Shown in pieces: positions 25,338-37,202 of a stretch of DNA of 64,000 nt. The number at the start of each line of letters is the position of its first letter. The stretch's first letter is position 1. The notes under the pieces were generated by a model. It had not been told where the DNA came from. It searched no databases and worked only from the letters and a program-made list of their open reading frames with translations. The translations under genes were made by a program, and so were the position numbers. The stretch is from Rhodanobacter sp. AS-Z3 (GTDB taxonomy: Bacteria; Pseudomonadota; Gammaproteobacteria; Xanthomonadales; Rhodanobacteraceae), in contig NZ_CP119392.1 of NCBI RefSeq assembly GCF_029224025.1, forward strand, positions 2,131,001 to 2,195,000, in the 5' to 3' direction.

Positions 25338-25515
25338 GGCGAGATTCGTGAGTTCCTTTCGCGACACGTCGGACGTCCATGGCAGCAACGCCCGGGACGG
25401 GGTGGCACAGCCCGCGGCCCTCGAGGCCCGTCGAATCGAAATCGCCAGACCGTGAGTTGCTCGATCACATCCCACGGTCACTGATGCGCCCAGCGGCGCG
25501 GAGGTAAGTTGCATC

Positions 25516-25862
25516 GTGCTTGCCGAATACTGGCCTGTCCTGTTGTTCATCGGCGTCGCTGCCGGCCTTGGTGTGGTGCTGCTGGTCATTGGCCTGCTGG
25601 CGGGCCCGCGTCGCCCCGAGGCGGAAAAACTTGCGCCTTACGAGTGCGGTTTCGAGGCGTTCGAGGACGCCCGCATGCGCTTTGACGTGCGCTATTACCT
25701 GCTCGCCATCCTGTTCATCATTTTCGATCTGGAAATCGCCTTCCTGTTTCCGTGGGCGGTGGTGTTCCAGCAGCTCGGCGTGATCGCGCTGGTCGAGATG
25801 GGCTTGTTCCTGCTGCTGCTGGTCATCGGTTTCGCTTACGTGTGGAAGAAGGGAGCGCTCGA

Positions 25863-25872
<10 letters not shown>
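25516..25872 (+). CDS. nuoA: NADH-quinone oxidoreductase subunit A
   Basis: 118 aa with GTG start preceded by GAGGTAAG. Three membrane helices; [25 protein letters not shown] contains the conserved loop with Cys that lies near the quinone site. First gene of the 14-gene complex I operon. Its end overlaps nuoB by 10 bases. Confidence 0.97.
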
Positions 25873-26420
<548 letters not shown>

Positions 26421-26430
26421 AGGCGCAGTC

Positions 26431-27165
26431 ATGACTGATACCCCAAAGACTTCGCTGGCCGCGCAACTTGCCGCACGATTCGGCGACACGCTGACCATCA
26501 GCACGGTGCGCAACGAAACCGTTGCCGAACTGGCTGCTGCCGATTTGATCGCCGTGGCCACCGCGCTGCGCGATGAGTCGGCGTTCCGCTTCAGCGAACT
26601 GATCGACCTGTGCGGCATCGACTATCTCGGCTACGGCCAGACCGAGTGGGATACCGAAACCGTTTCCGGCACCGGCTTTTCGCGCGGTGTGGAAGGCGAG
26701 GCGCTGGGCCGTTTCGACTGGGCCGGGCGCCCGCGTGGCAATGGTGAAAACCAGCCGCGCCGCTTCGCTGCGGTGATCCAGTTGCTCTCGCTCGAACACA
26801 ATCGGCGTCTGCGCCTGCGCGTGTTCTGCGCCGATGACAGCTTGCCGATGGTGCCGTCGCTGACCCTGGTGTGGCCCGGTGTGAACTGGTTCGAGCGCGA
26901 AGCGTTCGACCTGTACGGGATCATCTTCGACGGCCATCCCGATCTGCGTCGCATTCTGACCGACTACGGTTTTGTCGGTCACCCGTTCCGCAAGGATTTC
27001 CCGCTGATCGGCAACGTTGAAGTGCGTTACGACCCGCTGCAGAAGCGGGTGATCTATGAGCCGGTGTCGATCGAGCCGCGTGTGCTGGTACCACGCACCA
27101 TTCGTGACGATGCCGATCTGATGCAGGCCAAGGCCGAAGCCACCGATCACTGGCGGGAGAATTGA
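26431..27165 (+). CDS. nuoC: NADH-quinone oxidoreductase subunit C
   Basis: 244 aa, unfused 30-kDa subunit of the peripheral arm. [29 protein letters not shown] is the family signature, followed by [15 protein letters not shown]. nuoC and nuoD are separate genes here, unlike the fused nuoCD of E. coli. The stop lies 3 bp before the nuoD ATG. Confidence 0.97.
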   Translation: MTDTPKTSLAAQLAARFGDTLTISTVRNETVAELAAADLIAVATALRDESAFRFSELIDLCGIDYLGYGQTEWDTETVSGTGFSRGVEGEALGRFDWAGRPRGNGENQPRRFAAVIQLLSLEHNRRLRLRVFCADDSLPMVPSLTLVWPGVNWFEREAFDLYGIIFDGHPDLRRILTDYGFVGHPFRKDFPLIGNVEVRYDPLQKRVIYEPVSIEPRVLVPRTIRDDADLMQAKAEATDHWREN

Positions 27166-27167
27166 GC

Positions 27168-28421
27168 ATGCAAGAAATTCGCAACTACACGATGAATTTC
27201 GGCCCGCAGCATCCGGCCGCCCATGGCGTGCTGCGCCTGATCATGGAGATGGATGGCGAGACGATCGTTCGCGCCGATCCGCACGTGGGACTGCTTCATC
27301 GCGGCACCGAGAAGCTGGCCGAATCCAAGCCGTTCAATCAGTCGATCGGCTACATGGACCGGCTCGACTACGTCTCGATGATGTGCAACGAGCACGCCTA
27401 CGTGCGTTCGATCGAGACCTTGCTGGGTATCGAGGCACCGGAGCGTGCGCAGTACATCCGCACCATGTTCGACGAGATCACGCGCATCCTGAATCACCTG
27501 ATGTGGATCGGCTCGAACGCGCTCGACCTCGGTGCGATGGCGGTGTTCCTGTACGCGTTCCGCGAGCGCGAAGAATTGATGGACGTCTACGAGGCGGTGT
27601 CGGGCGCGCGCATGCACGCCACGTATTACCGGCCTGGCGGCGTTTACCGCGACCTGCCGGCGCAAATGTCGCAGTACCGCGAATCACCCTGGCACAAGGG
27701 CGCGGACCTGAAGCGCATCAACAGCTGGCGCGAAGGTTCGATGCTCGATTACCTGGAAGCCTTCACTGCCGACTTCCCGACCAAGGTGGACGAGTACGAA
27801 GAACTGCTCACCACCAATCGTATCTGGAAGCAGCGCACCGTCGGCATCGGCGTGATCAGCCCGGAACTGGCCCAGCAATGGGGCATGACGGGCGCGATGC
27901 TGCGTGGTTCGGGCGTCGAATGGGATCTGCGCAAAAAGCAGCCGTACGCCAAGTATGCCGAGATGGATTTCGATATCCCGGTCGGCGTCAACGGCGACTG
28001 CTACGACCGTTACCTGGTGCGCGTGGAAGAAATGCGCCAGTCGAACCGGATTATCCAGCAGTGCGTGAAGTGGCTGAAGGCGAACCCCGGCCCGGTGATG
28101 GTGAAGAACTTCAAGGTTGCTCCGCCGTCGCGGGTCGAGATGAAGGAGGACATGGAAGCCATGATCCATCACTTCAAGCTGTTCACCGAAGGCTATTGCG
28201 TACCCGCCGGCGAAACCTATTGCGCAGTCGAGGCGCCGAAGGGCGAGTTCGGTTGCTATCTGGTTTCCGACGGCGCCAACAAGCCGTTCCGCGTGCACCT
28301 GCGTGCACCGGGCTTTGCCCATCTGTCATCCATGGACACCATCGTGCGCGGCCACATGCTCGCCGACGTGGTCGCCATGATTGGTACCTATGACCTCGTG
28401 TTCGGCGAAGTGGATCGCTGA
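27168..28421 (+). CDS. nuoD: NADH-quinone oxidoreductase subunit D
   Basis: 417 aa, 49-kDa subunit forming part of the quinone pocket with NuoB. N-terminal [19 protein letters not shown] and HRGTEKLAE are diagnostic; the C-terminus DLVFGEVDR is complete. The ATG at 27168 is chosen over a TTG two codons earlier. Confidence 0.98.
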   Translation: MQEIRNYTMNFGPQHPAAHGVLRLIMEMDGETIVRADPHVGLLHRGTEKLAESKPFNQSIGYMDRLDYVSMMCNEHAYVRSIETLLGIEAPERAQYIRTMFDEITRILNHLMWIGSNALDLGAMAVFLYAFREREELMDVYEAVSGARMHATYYRPGGVYRDLPAQMSQYRESPWHKGADLKRINSWREGSMLDYLEAFTADFPTKVDEYEELLTTNRIWKQRTVGIGVISPELAQQWGMTGAMLRGSGVEWDLRKKQPYAKYAEMDFDIPVGVNGDCYDRYLVRVEEMRQSNRIIQQCVKWLKANPGPVMVKNFKVAPPSRVEMKEDMEAMIHHFKLFTEGYCVPAGETYCAVEAPKGEFGCYLVSDGANKPFRVHLRAPGFAHLSSMDTIVRGHMLADVVAMIGTYDLVFGEVDR

Positions 28422-28442
28422 GCCGGCACGACGGAGAAACCC

Positions 28443-29012
28443 ATGAAAGCCACCGGACATTTCGAGCAGGTCAGGAACGTTGACCCACTCGCGCTACTCA
28501 CCGAGCACACCCGCCAGCACATCGATGCCTGGGCGGCCAAGTTCCCGCCGGATCGCAAGCGCTCGGCGCTGATCCAGGCGCTGTTTGGTGCGCAGGAGCA
28601 GAACAAGGGCTTCCTCACCGACGAGCTGATCACCGCCGTCGCGAAGTATCTCGAACTGCCGGCGATCTGGGCGTATGAGGTGGCCAGCTTCTATTCGATG
28701 CTGGAGACCAAGCCGGTCGGCCGAAACAACGTGGCGATCTGCACCAACATTTCGTGCTGGCTCAACGGCGCAGAAGACCTCTTGCGTCATTGCGAGACGA
28801 AACTCGGCATCAAGGCAGGCGAGAGCACGCCGGATGGCCGCATCTACCTGAAACTGGAAGAAGAATGCATCGCTGCGTGCGTCTACGCACCGGCGATGAC
28901 GGTGAACGGTCACTACCATGAGCGCCTGACCATCGAGAAGATCGACACGATCCTCGACGGCTTGAGCATGGAGGGCCCTGTGCACGGCCACGACGCCGAG
29001 GGGAATCACTGA
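28443..29012 (+). CDS. nuoE: NADH-quinone oxidoreductase subunit E
   Basis: 189 aa, thioredoxin-fold subunit holding 2Fe-2S cluster N1a. Cys residues in [15 protein letters not shown] and in [14 protein letters not shown] match the four ligands. The start follows GAGAAACCC. Its stop shares a base with the nuoF ATG (TGATG). Confidence 0.96.
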   Translation: MKATGHFEQVRNVDPLALLTEHTRQHIDAWAAKFPPDRKRSALIQALFGAQEQNKGFLTDELITAVAKYLELPAIWAYEVASFYSMLETKPVGRNNVAICTNISCWLNGAEDLLRHCETKLGIKAGESTPDGRIYLKLEEECIAACVYAPAMTVNGHYHERLTIEKIDTILDGLSMEGPVHGHDAEGNH

Positions 29013-30337
29013 TGGCCGTCGGACCCGCACCCCAGGACCACCAGGTCGTCTACACCACGCTGCATTTCGACAAGCCGTGGTCGATGGACAGCTACGAGAA
29101 GGTCGATGGTTACAAGGCGTGGAGAAAGATCCTTGCCGAGAAGCCCGATCCGGCGTCATTGATCGACGAAATCAAGAAGAGCAGTCTGCGCGGCCGTGGC
29201 GGCGCGGGCTTCCCCACCGGTCTGAAGTGGTCCTTCATGCCGAAGGGCGACATGCAGAAATACATCTTGTGCAACTCGGACGAATCCGAGCCGGGCACGG
29301 CGAAAGATCGCGACATCCTGCGCTACAACCCGCATGCCGTGCTCGAAGGCCTGGCCATCGCCTGCTATTGCACCGGCTCGACCGTGGCTTACAACTACCT
29401 GCGTGGCGAGTTCCATCACGAGCCGTTCGAGCACATCGAAGAGGCGTTGAAGGAAGCCTATGCAGCCGGGCTGCTGGGCAAGAACGTGCAGGGCAGCGGT
29501 ATCGATGTCGATATCTTCAACGCGCTGGGTGCGGGTGCCTATATCTGCGGCGAAGAAACCGCGTTGATGGAATCGCTGGAAGGCAAGAAAGGCCAGCCGC
29601 GCTTCAAGCCGCCGTTCCCGGCCGGTTTCGGTCTTTACGGCAAGCCAACGACGATCAACAACACCGAAACGTATGCTTCGGTGCCGGCGATTCTGCGCAA
29701 TGGCGCGGACTGGTTCCTCAATATCGGCAAGCCGAACAATGGCGGCCCGAAGATCTTCTCGGTCTCCGGCCACGTCAACAAGCCGGGCAACTTCGAAATC
29801 CGTCTTGGCACGCCGTTCGCAGAACTGCTTGAGATGGCCGGTGGCGTGCGCAATGGGCACAAGCTCAAAGCGGTGATCCCGGGCGGCTCCTCGATGAAGG
29901 TGTTGCCGGCCGAGATCATGCTCGAGAGCACGATGGACTACGACTGCCTGCAGAAGGCCGGTTCGGGCCTGGGTTCGGGCGCGGTGATCGTGATGGACGA
30001 GACCACCTGCATGGTCAGGGTCTGCCATCGGATCTCGCGCTTCTACAAGGCCGAATCCTGCGGTCAATGCACGCCGTGCCGCGAAGGTACTGGCTGGATG
30101 CATCGCGTGCTGACCCGCATCGTCGAAGGCAACGGCACCGAGGAAGACCTGCATCGCCTGAAGGCGATCGCCGGCCAGATCGAAGGCCACACCATCTGCG
30201 CGTTCGGCGAAGCCGCCGCGTGGCCGGTGCAGGGTTTCCTCGCCCGCTTCTGGAATGAATTCGAATACTTCGTGCAGCACGGTCACTCGATGGTCGATGA
30301 CCAGCTTGCACAAGCCAACTCTGGAGTTGCTGCATGA
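29012..30337 (+). CDS. nuoF: NADH-quinone oxidoreductase subunit F
   Basis: 441 aa, NADH-binding subunit with FMN and 4Fe-4S cluster N3. [15 protein letters not shown] is the nucleotide region, [19 protein letters not shown] follows, and [13 protein letters not shown] with a downstream Cys (HTICAFG) ligates N3. Overlaps nuoG by four bases. Confidence 0.98.
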   Translation: MAVGPAPQDHQVVYTTLHFDKPWSMDSYEKVDGYKAWRKILAEKPDPASLIDEIKKSSLRGRGGAGFPTGLKWSFMPKGDMQKYILCNSDESEPGTAKDRDILRYNPHAVLEGLAIACYCTGSTVAYNYLRGEFHHEPFEHIEEALKEAYAAGLLGKNVQGSGIDVDIFNALGAGAYICGEETALMESLEGKKGQPRFKPPFPAGFGLYGKPTTINNTETYASVPAILRNGADWFLNIGKPNNGGPKIFSVSGHVNKPGNFEIRLGTPFAELLEMAGGVRNGHKLKAVIPGGSSMKVLPAEIMLESTMDYDCLQKAGSGLGSGAVIVMDETTCMVRVCHRISRFYKAESCGQCTPCREGTGWMHRVLTRIVEGNGTEEDLHRLKAIAGQIEGHTICAFGEAAAWPVQGFLARFWNEFEYFVQHGHSMVDDQLAQANSGVAA

Positions 30338-32658
30338 GTGCGCAGCCGACCGGCACCGCGCCGGACCTGATCAACATCGAGGTCGACGGCAAGCCGACGC
30401 AGATCCGCAAGGGCGCGATGATCATCGAGGCTGCCGATGCCATCGGTGTGTCGATTCCGCGTTTCTGCTACCACCGCAAATTGCCGATCGCCGCGAACTG
30501 CCGCATGTGTCTGGTCGACGTGGAGATGGGCGGCAAGCTGATGCCCAAGCCGCAGCCGGCCTGTGCCACCCCGGTGGCTGAAGGCATGAAGGTGATGACG
30601 CGCACGGACAAAGCGCTGAAATTCCAGAAAGACGTGATGGAATTCCTGCTGATCAACCACCCGCTGGACTGCCCGATCTGCGATCAGGGCGGCGAGTGCG
30701 AACTGCAGGACGTGGCGCTGGGCTATGGCCGCAGCGTGTCGCGTTATACCGAGCGCAAGCGCACCGTGGCCGACGAGAACATCGGGCCGTTGGTTGCCAC
30801 CGAAATGACGCGTTGCATCCATTGCACGCGTTGCGTGCGGTTCACCAGCGAGATCGCCGGCACCTACGAGCTGGGTGGCATGAATCGCAGTGAAGACCTG
30901 CAGATCGGCACCTATATCGGCAAGACTATCGAGACGGAACTCTCGGGCAACATCATCGATGTCTGCCCGGTCGGTGCGCTGACCAACAAGCCGTTCCAGT
31001 TCAAGGCGCGTGCGTGGGAACTGATCGCCAAGCCGTCGATCGGCTATCACGACGCGCTCGGTTCCAATTTGTGGCTGCATGTACGCCGCGGCGAAGTGAT
31101 GCGCACCGTGCCGCGCGACAACGAGGCAGTCAACGAATGCTGGTTGTCTGATCGCGATCGCTACAGCCATCAGGGCATGTACGCGGATGACCGTATCAAC
31201 GCCCCCGAAATCAAGCGCAATGGCGAGTGGCAGGTGGTGGGCTGGGAAGAAGCCCTCGAGTTTGCTGGCGCCGCGCTGAAGAAGGCGCCGGGCAACGAAT
31301 TGGGCATCTTGCTGCATCCAGCCACGTCGAATGAAGAGGGCGATTTGCTGATGCGGCTGGCTCGCGGTCTCGGCAGCGCGCATATCGATCATCGTCTGCG
31401 CCAGCTCGATTTTGCGGACAACGCTGCGGCGCACCCGTTCGGGTTGCCGGTGGCGGAAGTTGGCCAGATTCGCGCGGCCTTGCTGGTCGGTTCCGACCTG
31501 CGTCACGAGATGCCGCTGCTGAATCATCGTCTGCATCAGGCGACCAAGCAGGGCGCCAGGGTCTACGCGATCAACCCGGCGCATTTCGATTTCAATTACA
31601 AACTGGCTGGTGAGGCCGTCGTAGCTCCGCCGGCGCTGGTCGACGCGCTGCTGGCGCTGGCCAGGGCCGCGGTTGCCGCAGGCGCTACGGCGCCGGCCGC
31701 ACTGGCTGACGCGATTGCTGCGGTACAGGCTGATGCCGGTGACAACGACACGATCGCGGCGCTGAAGTCCGGCAACGCGGTGGTGATCGTTGGCGAAGCG
31801 GCGGTGACGCACCCGCAGGCTTCCTGGTTGCGTGCGATCGCCCGCTTCATTGCGGCGGCAACCGGCGCGGGTTACGACGAGCTGCCGGTTGGCGCGAATG
31901 CCATGGGGCTAGCCCAGCTTGGCGTAGTGCCGGGCAATGGCGGACTGGACGCGCAGGCGATGCTGGTCCAGCCACGCAAGAGCTACGTGTTGTACGGCGT
32001 CGAGCCGCCGCACGATTTCGCCGATGGCGCGGTCGCGTTGAAGGCCTTGCGTGGCGCGGAGCAGGTGGTGGCATTCAGTGCCTACGCCAGCCCGGCGTTG
32101 CGCGAAGTGGCTGATGTGATCCTGCCGATCGCCTTGCTGCCGGAGATCGAGGCCACCTTGGTCAACGTCGACGGGCTTGCCCAGAATGTGGTCGCTGGTG
32201 CGAAGGCGCCGGGTCAGACGCGTCCGGGCTGGAAGGTGCTGCGTGCGCTGGGTGGCGCGTTGCAACTGGCGGGTTTCGAATTCGATGACTTGGCCGGTTT
32301 GCGCGAAGGCATCGCCAGGCGCGCGGTGGCCGAGCGCAGTGGTCTGGCGGCACGCTCGTCGATCAGTGGCCTCAGCCGTCTGGCGACCTGGCCGATCTAT
32401 CGCATGGATGCCGTGCTGCGTCGTGCCACCGCGTTGAACGCCCACCCGCTCAATCGTGCGCCTGCGGTACGCCTGAATGCGGATGAAGCGGGGCGTCAGG
32501 GGTTTGCCGCCGGCACCACGGTGCGTATTGCCGAGTCGGTGCTGCCCGTTGTGATCGATGCCGCCGTGCCTGATGGTGCGGTCTGGATCGAGGCTGCGAA
32601 TGACCTCACCGCCACGCTGCCGCCGTATGGCGCGTCCATCACCCTGAGCAAGGCTTAA
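30334..32658 (+). CDS. nuoG: NADH-quinone oxidoreductase subunit G
   Basis: 774 aa. The N-terminal ferredoxin domain has cysteines in [17 protein letters not shown] and CATP (2Fe-2S N1b). [18 protein letters not shown] and [10 protein letters not shown] carry N5 and N4. The rest is a molybdopterin-oxidoreductase-like fold without evident molybdenum ligands. Shorter than the 908-residue E. coli subunit, and I see no N7 cysteine set. The Ala/Val-rich stretch at residues 430-500 is low complexity. Confidence 0.97.
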   Translation: MSAQPTGTAPDLINIEVDGKPTQIRKGAMIIEAADAIGVSIPRFCYHRKLPIAANCRMCLVDVEMGGKLMPKPQPACATPVAEGMKVMTRTDKALKFQKDVMEFLLINHPLDCPICDQGGECELQDVALGYGRSVSRYTERKRTVADENIGPLVATEMTRCIHCTRCVRFTSEIAGTYELGGMNRSEDLQIGTYIGKTIETELSGNIIDVCPVGALTNKPFQFKARAWELIAKPSIGYHDALGSNLWLHVRRGEVMRTVPRDNEAVNECWLSDRDRYSHQGMYADDRINAPEIKRNGEWQVVGWEEALEFAGAALKKAPGNELGILLHPATSNEEGDLLMRLARGLGSAHIDHRLRQLDFADNAAAHPFGLPVAEVGQIRAALLVGSDLRHEMPLLNHRLHQATKQGARVYAINPAHFDFNYKLAGEAVVAPPALVDALLALARAAVAAGATAPAALADAIAAVQADAGDNDTIAALKSGNAVVIVGEAAVTHPQASWLRAIARFIAAATGAGYDELPVGANAMGLAQLGVVPGNGGLDAQAMLVQPRKSYVLYGVEPPHDFADGAVALKALRGAEQVVAFSAYASPALREVADVILPIALLPEIEATLVNVDGLAQNVVAGAKAPGQTRPGWKVLRALGGALQLAGFEFDDLAGLREGIARRAVAERSGLAARSSISGLSRLATWPIYRMDAVLRRATALNAHPLNRAPAVRLNADEAGRQGFAAGTTVRIAESVLPVVIDAAVPDGAVWIEAANDLTATLPPYGASITLSKA

Positions 32659-32662
32659 GCAG

Positions 32663-33691
32663 ATGCTTGATCAACTCATCCATCAGCTCGTCGTGCCGAT
32701 CCTGTACATCCTGGCGATCGTGTTGCCGCTGGTGCTGGCGGTGGCGATGTTTGTCTACTGGGAGCGCAAGGTTCTCGGCTGGATGCATGTGCGCATGGGG
32801 CCGAACAAGATCGGTCCGTTCGGGGTGTTGCAGGCTTTCGCCGACGTCGTGAAGCTGCTGATCAAGGAAGTGATCCTGCCGACCAAGGCAAACCGCTTCC
32901 TCTATTACATGGCGCCGATGATTGCGCTGGTGCCGGCGCTGGCCGTCTGGGCCGTCGTACCGTTCAGCAGCACCATGGTGCTGTCGAATGCAAACGCCGG
33001 CGTGCTGTATCTGCTGGCGATGACCTCGATCGGCGTCTACGGCATCATCATTGCCGGTTGGGCGTCCAACTCGCGCTACGCGCTGCTTGGCGCGATGCGC
33101 TCGGCCGCTCAAGTGATCTCGTATGAGCTGGCGATGGGCCTGTGTCTGGTTTGTGTGCTGGTGCTGGCGGGGTCGTTGAATCTCACGGACATCGTCAACG
33201 CGCAGGCTGGCAGCAAGGGCATTTTCGACTGGTTCTGGCTGCCGCTGCTGCCGGTGTTCGTGATCTATTTCATCTCCGGCGTGGCCGAGACCAATCGTGC
33301 GCCGTTCGACGTTGCCGAAGGCGAGTCGGAGATCGTGGCCGGCTTCCACGTGGAATATTCCGGCTCGGCATTTGCGCTGTTCTTCCTCGCTGAATACGCC
33401 AGCATGATCCTGGTCAGCTTTCTCGCCGCGATCTTGTTCATGGGTGGCTGGTTGTCGCCGTTCCCGACCTCGTGGGGCTTCATCGGGCACGGCGGTTTCC
33501 CCTGGCTGCTGATCAAGGCGTTCCTGTTTTCCTTCATGTTCCTGTGGTTCCGCGCCACGTTCCCGCGCTATCGCTATGACCAGATCATGCGGTTGGGCTG
33601 GAAGGTCTTCATTCCCATCGCCATCGTGTGGGTTTTCGTGGCTGGCCTGATGAAGTACTACGGCGTAGTCAGCATCGGCATGGGGAGCTGA
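32663..33691 (+). CDS. nuoH: NADH-quinone oxidoreductase subunit H
   Basis: 342 aa, about eight membrane helices. It forms the membrane side of the quinone channel. [21 protein letters not shown] and [27 protein letters not shown] (conserved acidic loop) are diagnostic. Starts 4 bp after nuoG. Confidence 0.98.
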   Translation: MLDQLIHQLVVPILYILAIVLPLVLAVAMFVYWERKVLGWMHVRMGPNKIGPFGVLQAFADVVKLLIKEVILPTKANRFLYYMAPMIALVPALAVWAVVPFSSTMVLSNANAGVLYLLAMTSIGVYGIIIAGWASNSRYALLGAMRSAAQVISYELAMGLCLVCVLVLAGSLNLTDIVNAQAGSKGIFDWFWLPLLPVFVIYFISGVAETNRAPFDVAEGESEIVAGFHVEYSGSAFALFFLAEYASMILVSFLAAILFMGGWLSPFPTSWGFIGHGGFPWLLIKAFLFSFMFLWFRATFPRYRYDQIMRLGWKVFIPIAIVWVFVAGLMKYYGVVSIGMGS

Positions 33692-33698
33692 GCATCCA

Positions 33699-34190
33699 AT
33701 GAATCGCATTACCGCTTATTTCAAGAGCCTGCTGCTGGTTGAGCTGTTCCAGGGTATGGGTTTGACCATGCGCTACATGTTCAAACCGAAGTACACGATG
33801 CGCTACCCGATGGAGCACATCCCCAAATCCAATCGCTTCCGAGGTCTGCACGCATTGCGTCGCTACGCGAATGGCGAAGAACGCTGCATCGCCTGCAAGC
33901 TGTGCGAAGCCGTCTGTCCGGCGCTGGCGATCACGATTGATTCGGCACCGCGCGAAAGCGATGGTCAGCGTCGTACCACCCGTTACGAGATCGACCTGTT
34001 CAAGTGCATTTTCTGTGGCTTCTGTGAAGAAAGCTGCCCGGTAGATTCGATCGTCGAAACCTCGATCCACGAATACCACTTCGAGAATCGTGGCGAGAAC
34101 GTGGTGGACAAGCAGAAGCTGCTGGCCATCGGCGACCGCTTTGAACAGCAGATTGCCGCCGACCGCGCACAAGACGCGGCGTACCGCTGA
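33699..34190 (+). CDS. nuoI: NADH-quinone oxidoreductase subunit I
   Basis: 163 aa, 8Fe ferredoxin subunit with clusters N6a and N6b. [16 protein letters not shown] and [16 protein letters not shown] supply eight cysteines. An N-terminal amphipathic helix ([19 protein letters not shown]) lies against the membrane. Confidence 0.98.
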   Translation: MNRITAYFKSLLLVELFQGMGLTMRYMFKPKYTMRYPMEHIPKSNRFRGLHALRRYANGEERCIACKLCEAVCPALAITIDSAPRESDGQRRTTRYEIDLFKCIFCGFCEESCPVDSIVETSIHEYHFENRGENVVDKQKLLAIGDRFEQQIAADRAQDAAYR

Positions 34191-34195
34191 GGCCC

Positions 34196-34843
34196 ATGAT
34201 GAATCCCGAACTGCTTCAACTCATCTGCTTTTATGCCTTCAGCTTTGTCACGGTGGCAGCAGCCCTGTCAGTGATCACGCTGAAGAATTCCGTGCATGCG
34301 GTTTTGGCGCTGGTGCTCACGTTTTTCAGTGCCTCCTGTCTGTGGTTGCTGCTGGAAGCCGAGTTCCTCGCGCTGGCGCTGATCGTGGTCTACGTCGGCG
34401 CGGTGATGGTGCTGTTCCTGTTTGTGGTGATGATGCTCGACATCGATCAGGAGAAAATGCGCGAGGGCTTTGTGAAGTTCCTGCCGATCGGCCTGTTCGT
34501 GGCGGTGATCATGCTGGCGGAAATGCTCGGCCTGATCGGTGTGCGGGCCATGCAGGCCCATGTGTTGGGTGCTGACCCGGCCGTTGCGGCCGGCGTATCG
34601 AACACTGCATGGCTGGGCAAGGCGCTGTACACCCGCTTCCTGTTGCCGTTTGAAATTGCCGCATTGATCCTGACTGTCGGTATCGTCGCCGCGGTGGCGT
34701 TGACCCTGCGCGAGCGTCGTGATGCCCGTTACGAGTCGGCCAGTCAGCAGGTCAAGGCAGACCCGACCCGGCGCGTGCGTATCGTGAAGATGGCGGCCGT
34801 GCGTCCCGACGAATCGACCGAATCCCAGGAGCCGCAGCCATGA
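34196..34843 (+). CDS. nuoJ: NADH-quinone oxidoreductase subunit J
   Basis: 215 aa, five membrane helices. [21 protein letters not shown] and [23 protein letters not shown] match the family, including the pi-bulge helix region. Two adjacent ATG codons (34196, 34199) are possible starts. The C-terminal 40 residues are charged and variable. Overlaps nuoK by four bases. Confidence 0.96.
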   Translation: MMNPELLQLICFYAFSFVTVAAALSVITLKNSVHAVLALVLTFFSASCLWLLLEAEFLALALIVVYVGAVMVLFLFVVMMLDIDQEKMREGFVKFLPIGLFVAVIMLAEMLGLIGVRAMQAHVLGADPAVAAGVSNTAWLGKALYTRFLLPFEIAALILTVGIVAAVALTLRERRDARYESASQQVKADPTRRVRIVKMAAVRPDESTESQEPQP

Positions 34844-35145
34844 TCACGCTTGCGCACTACATCGTGCTCGGCGCGGTGCTGTTCTGCATCGCCGTCGCCG
34901 GCCTGTTCATCAACCGCAAAAACGTCATCGTGCTGCTGATGTCGATCGAGTTGATGCTGCTTGCCGTGAACATGAACTTCGTGGCGTTCTCGCGCTTCCT
35001 CGGCGACGTGTCGGGGCAGGTATTCGTGTTCTTTATTCTTACCGTGGCTGCGGCAGAAGCTGCCATCGGCCTGGCGATTCTGGTGTTGCTGTTCCGTACG
35101 CGCAGCACGATCAATATCGCCGACATCGACAGCATGAAGGGTTGA
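34840..35145 (+). CDS. nuoK: NADH-quinone oxidoreductase subunit K
   Basis: 101 aa, three membrane helices. The conserved glutamates of the proton path are in [10 protein letters not shown] and [21 protein letters not shown] overlap with nuoJ. Confidence 0.98.
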   Translation: MITLAHYIVLGAVLFCIAVAGLFINRKNVIVLLMSIELMLLAVNMNFVAFSRFLGDVSGQVFVFFILTVAAAEAAIGLAILVLLFRTRSTINIADIDSMKG

Positions 35146-35149
35146 TCCG

Positions 35150-37189
35150 ATGCAGCTTTCGACATCCATCCTGCTGACGATTGCGCTGGCGCCGCTGGTC
35201 GGTTGCCTGCTCGCCGGCTTCCTCGCCAGGTTCATCGGCCGCGCCGGTTCGCACAGCGTGACCATTCTTGGTCTGCTGATTTCCTGTGCGCTGTCGTTCT
35301 ACGTGCTGTATCAGCTCACCCTTGGTGGTGCGGCCGAGTACAACCAGAACCTCTACACCTGGTTCCAGGTCGGTCCATTCAACGCCAGCGTCGGCTTCAT
35401 GGTCGATCGCCTGACCGCGATGATGCTGGTGGTGGTGAGCTTCGTGTCGTTGCTGGTGCACGTGTACACCATCGGCTACATGCGCGATGACCCGGGCTAT
35501 ACCCGCTTTTTCAGCTATATCTCGCTGTTCACCTTCTCGATGTTCATGCTGGTCATGAGCAACAACTTCATGCAGCTGTTCTTCGGCTGGGAAGCGGTGG
35601 GCCTGGTGTCGTACCTATTGATCGGCTTCTGGTACAAGCGCCCGACCGCGATCTTCGCGAACTTCAAGGCGTTCATGGTCAACCGCGTGGGTGACTTCGG
35701 TTTCCTGCTCGGTATTGCGGCGGTGCTGTATTTCCTCGGTACGCTGGATTACGCCACGGCGTTCAACGCGGCGCCCGGCCTGGTCGGGAAGACCCTGCAG
35801 ATTACGGCGCATACGCAGTGGGATGCGGCCACGGTGATCTGCATCTGCCTGTTTATCGGCGCGATGGGCAAGTCGGCACAGGTGCCGTTGCACGTGTGGC
35901 TGCCTGACTCGATGGAAGGACCGACCCCGATCTCGGCGCTGATCCACGCGGCGACCATGGTCACTGCGGGCATCTTCATGGTGGCGCGCATGTCGCCGCT
36001 GTTCGAGCTGTCGTCGACGGCGCTGAGCTTCGTGCTGGTGATCGGTGCAACCACGGCGTTGTTCACCGGCTTGATCGGTATCGTGCAGAACGACATCAAG
36101 CGGGTGATCGCGTATTCCACGCTGTCGCAGCTGGGTTACATGACGGTGGCGCTGGGCGTGTCGATGTATTCGGGCGCGGTGTTCCACCTGATGACGCACG
36201 CATTCTTCAAGGCGCTGCTGTTCCTCGGCGCCGGCTCGGTGATCATTGCGATGCATCACGAGCAGGACATGCGTTACATGGGCGGCCTGCGCAAGTACAT
36301 GCCGATCACCTGGATCACCATGTGGATCGGTTCGCTGGCGTTGGTGGCGATTCCGTTCACCTCGGGCTTCTATTCGAAGGACGCGATCATCGAGGCAGTC
36401 GGCGAGTCGCATCGCTGGGGCGCGCATTACGCCTACTTCTGCGTGATGGCCGGCGCACTGGTGACGGGTCTGTACACCTTCCGCCAGATGTACCTGACCT
36501 TCCATGGCAAGGAGCGCTTCACCGTCGTCGAACAGCATGGCCATGGCCATGATCACGATGATCACGGTCACCATGAGCCCGGTGTGCTGGCGCATGCACC
36601 GAAGGAGTCGCCGTGGGTGGTGACGCTGCCGCTGGTGTTGCTGGCCATTCCGTCGCTGCTGGTGGGTTTCTTCACGGTCGGTCCGGTGCTGTTCGGCAAC
36701 TGGTTTGGTGGCGCGATCCACGTCAACGAGGCGAACAACGTGCTGGCCGAACTCGGTCAGGAATTCCACGGTTCGTTGGCGATGGCGCTGCACGGGTTCA
36801 AGCAGCTGCCGTTCTGGCTGGTAGTCACGGCGTTCGTGATCACCACGTATATCTATCTGTTCAACCCGGCGCTGGCCGGTCGTGTCAAGTCCGCGCTGAA
36901 GCCGCTGTGGACGGTGCTGGATCGCAAGTATTGGGTCGACAATTTGTACTTCGCCGTGTTCGCCCGTGGCGGCGTGATGCTTGGCCGGTTGTTCTGGAAG
37001 GCCGGCGAGACGGCGGTGATCGATGGCGCGATGGTCAACGGCTCGGTGAGCCTGGTGCATCGCGTCGCCGCGACCGCACGCCGTCTGCAGTCGGGTTACC
37101 TCTATCACTACGCGTTCGCGATGATTCTCGGCCTGATCCTGCTGCTTGGCGGGTATTGGTTCCTCGGTTCCATGCCGGTCGGGCAATAA
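35150..37189 (+). CDS. nuoL: NADH-quinone oxidoreductase subunit L
   Basis: 679 aa antiporter-like proton-pumping subunit with about 16 membrane helices and the long lateral helix. FFGWEAVGLVSYLLIGFWY and HVWLPDSMEGPTPISALIHAATMV hold the key Glu and Lys residues. An unusual His-rich segment, HGHGHDHDDHGHH, lies in a loop at about residues 463-475, between membrane helices. It begins 4 bp after nuoK. Confidence 0.97.
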   Translation: MQLSTSILLTIALAPLVGCLLAGFLARFIGRAGSHSVTILGLLISCALSFYVLYQLTLGGAAEYNQNLYTWFQVGPFNASVGFMVDRLTAMMLVVVSFVSLLVHVYTIGYMRDDPGYTRFFSYISLFTFSMFMLVMSNNFMQLFFGWEAVGLVSYLLIGFWYKRPTAIFANFKAFMVNRVGDFGFLLGIAAVLYFLGTLDYATAFNAAPGLVGKTLQITAHTQWDAATVICICLFIGAMGKSAQVPLHVWLPDSMEGPTPISALIHAATMVTAGIFMVARMSPLFELSSTALSFVLVIGATTALFTGLIGIVQNDIKRVIAYSTLSQLGYMTVALGVSMYSGAVFHLMTHAFFKALLFLGAGSVIIAMHHEQDMRYMGGLRKYMPITWITMWIGSLALVAIPFTSGFYSKDAIIEAVGESHRWGAHYAYFCVMAGALVTGLYTFRQMYLTFHGKERFTVVEQHGHGHDHDDHGHHEPGVLAHAPKESPWVVTLPLVLLAIPSLLVGFFTVGPVLFGNWFGGAIHVNEANNVLAELGQEFHGSLAMALHGFKQLPFWLVVTAFVITTYIYLFNPALAGRVKSALKPLWTVLDRKYWVDNLYFAVFARGGVMLGRLFWKAGETAVIDGAMVNGSVSLVHRVAATARRLQSGYLYHYAFAMILGLILLLGGYWFLGSMPVGQ

Positions 37190-37202
37190 GGGAAACAGAT
37201 CC

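Noticed and set aside
25225-25515. tRNA-Leu, secG or tpiA before nuoA
   Set aside because: I searched this gap because they are often found there; no cloverleaf or matching frame is present.
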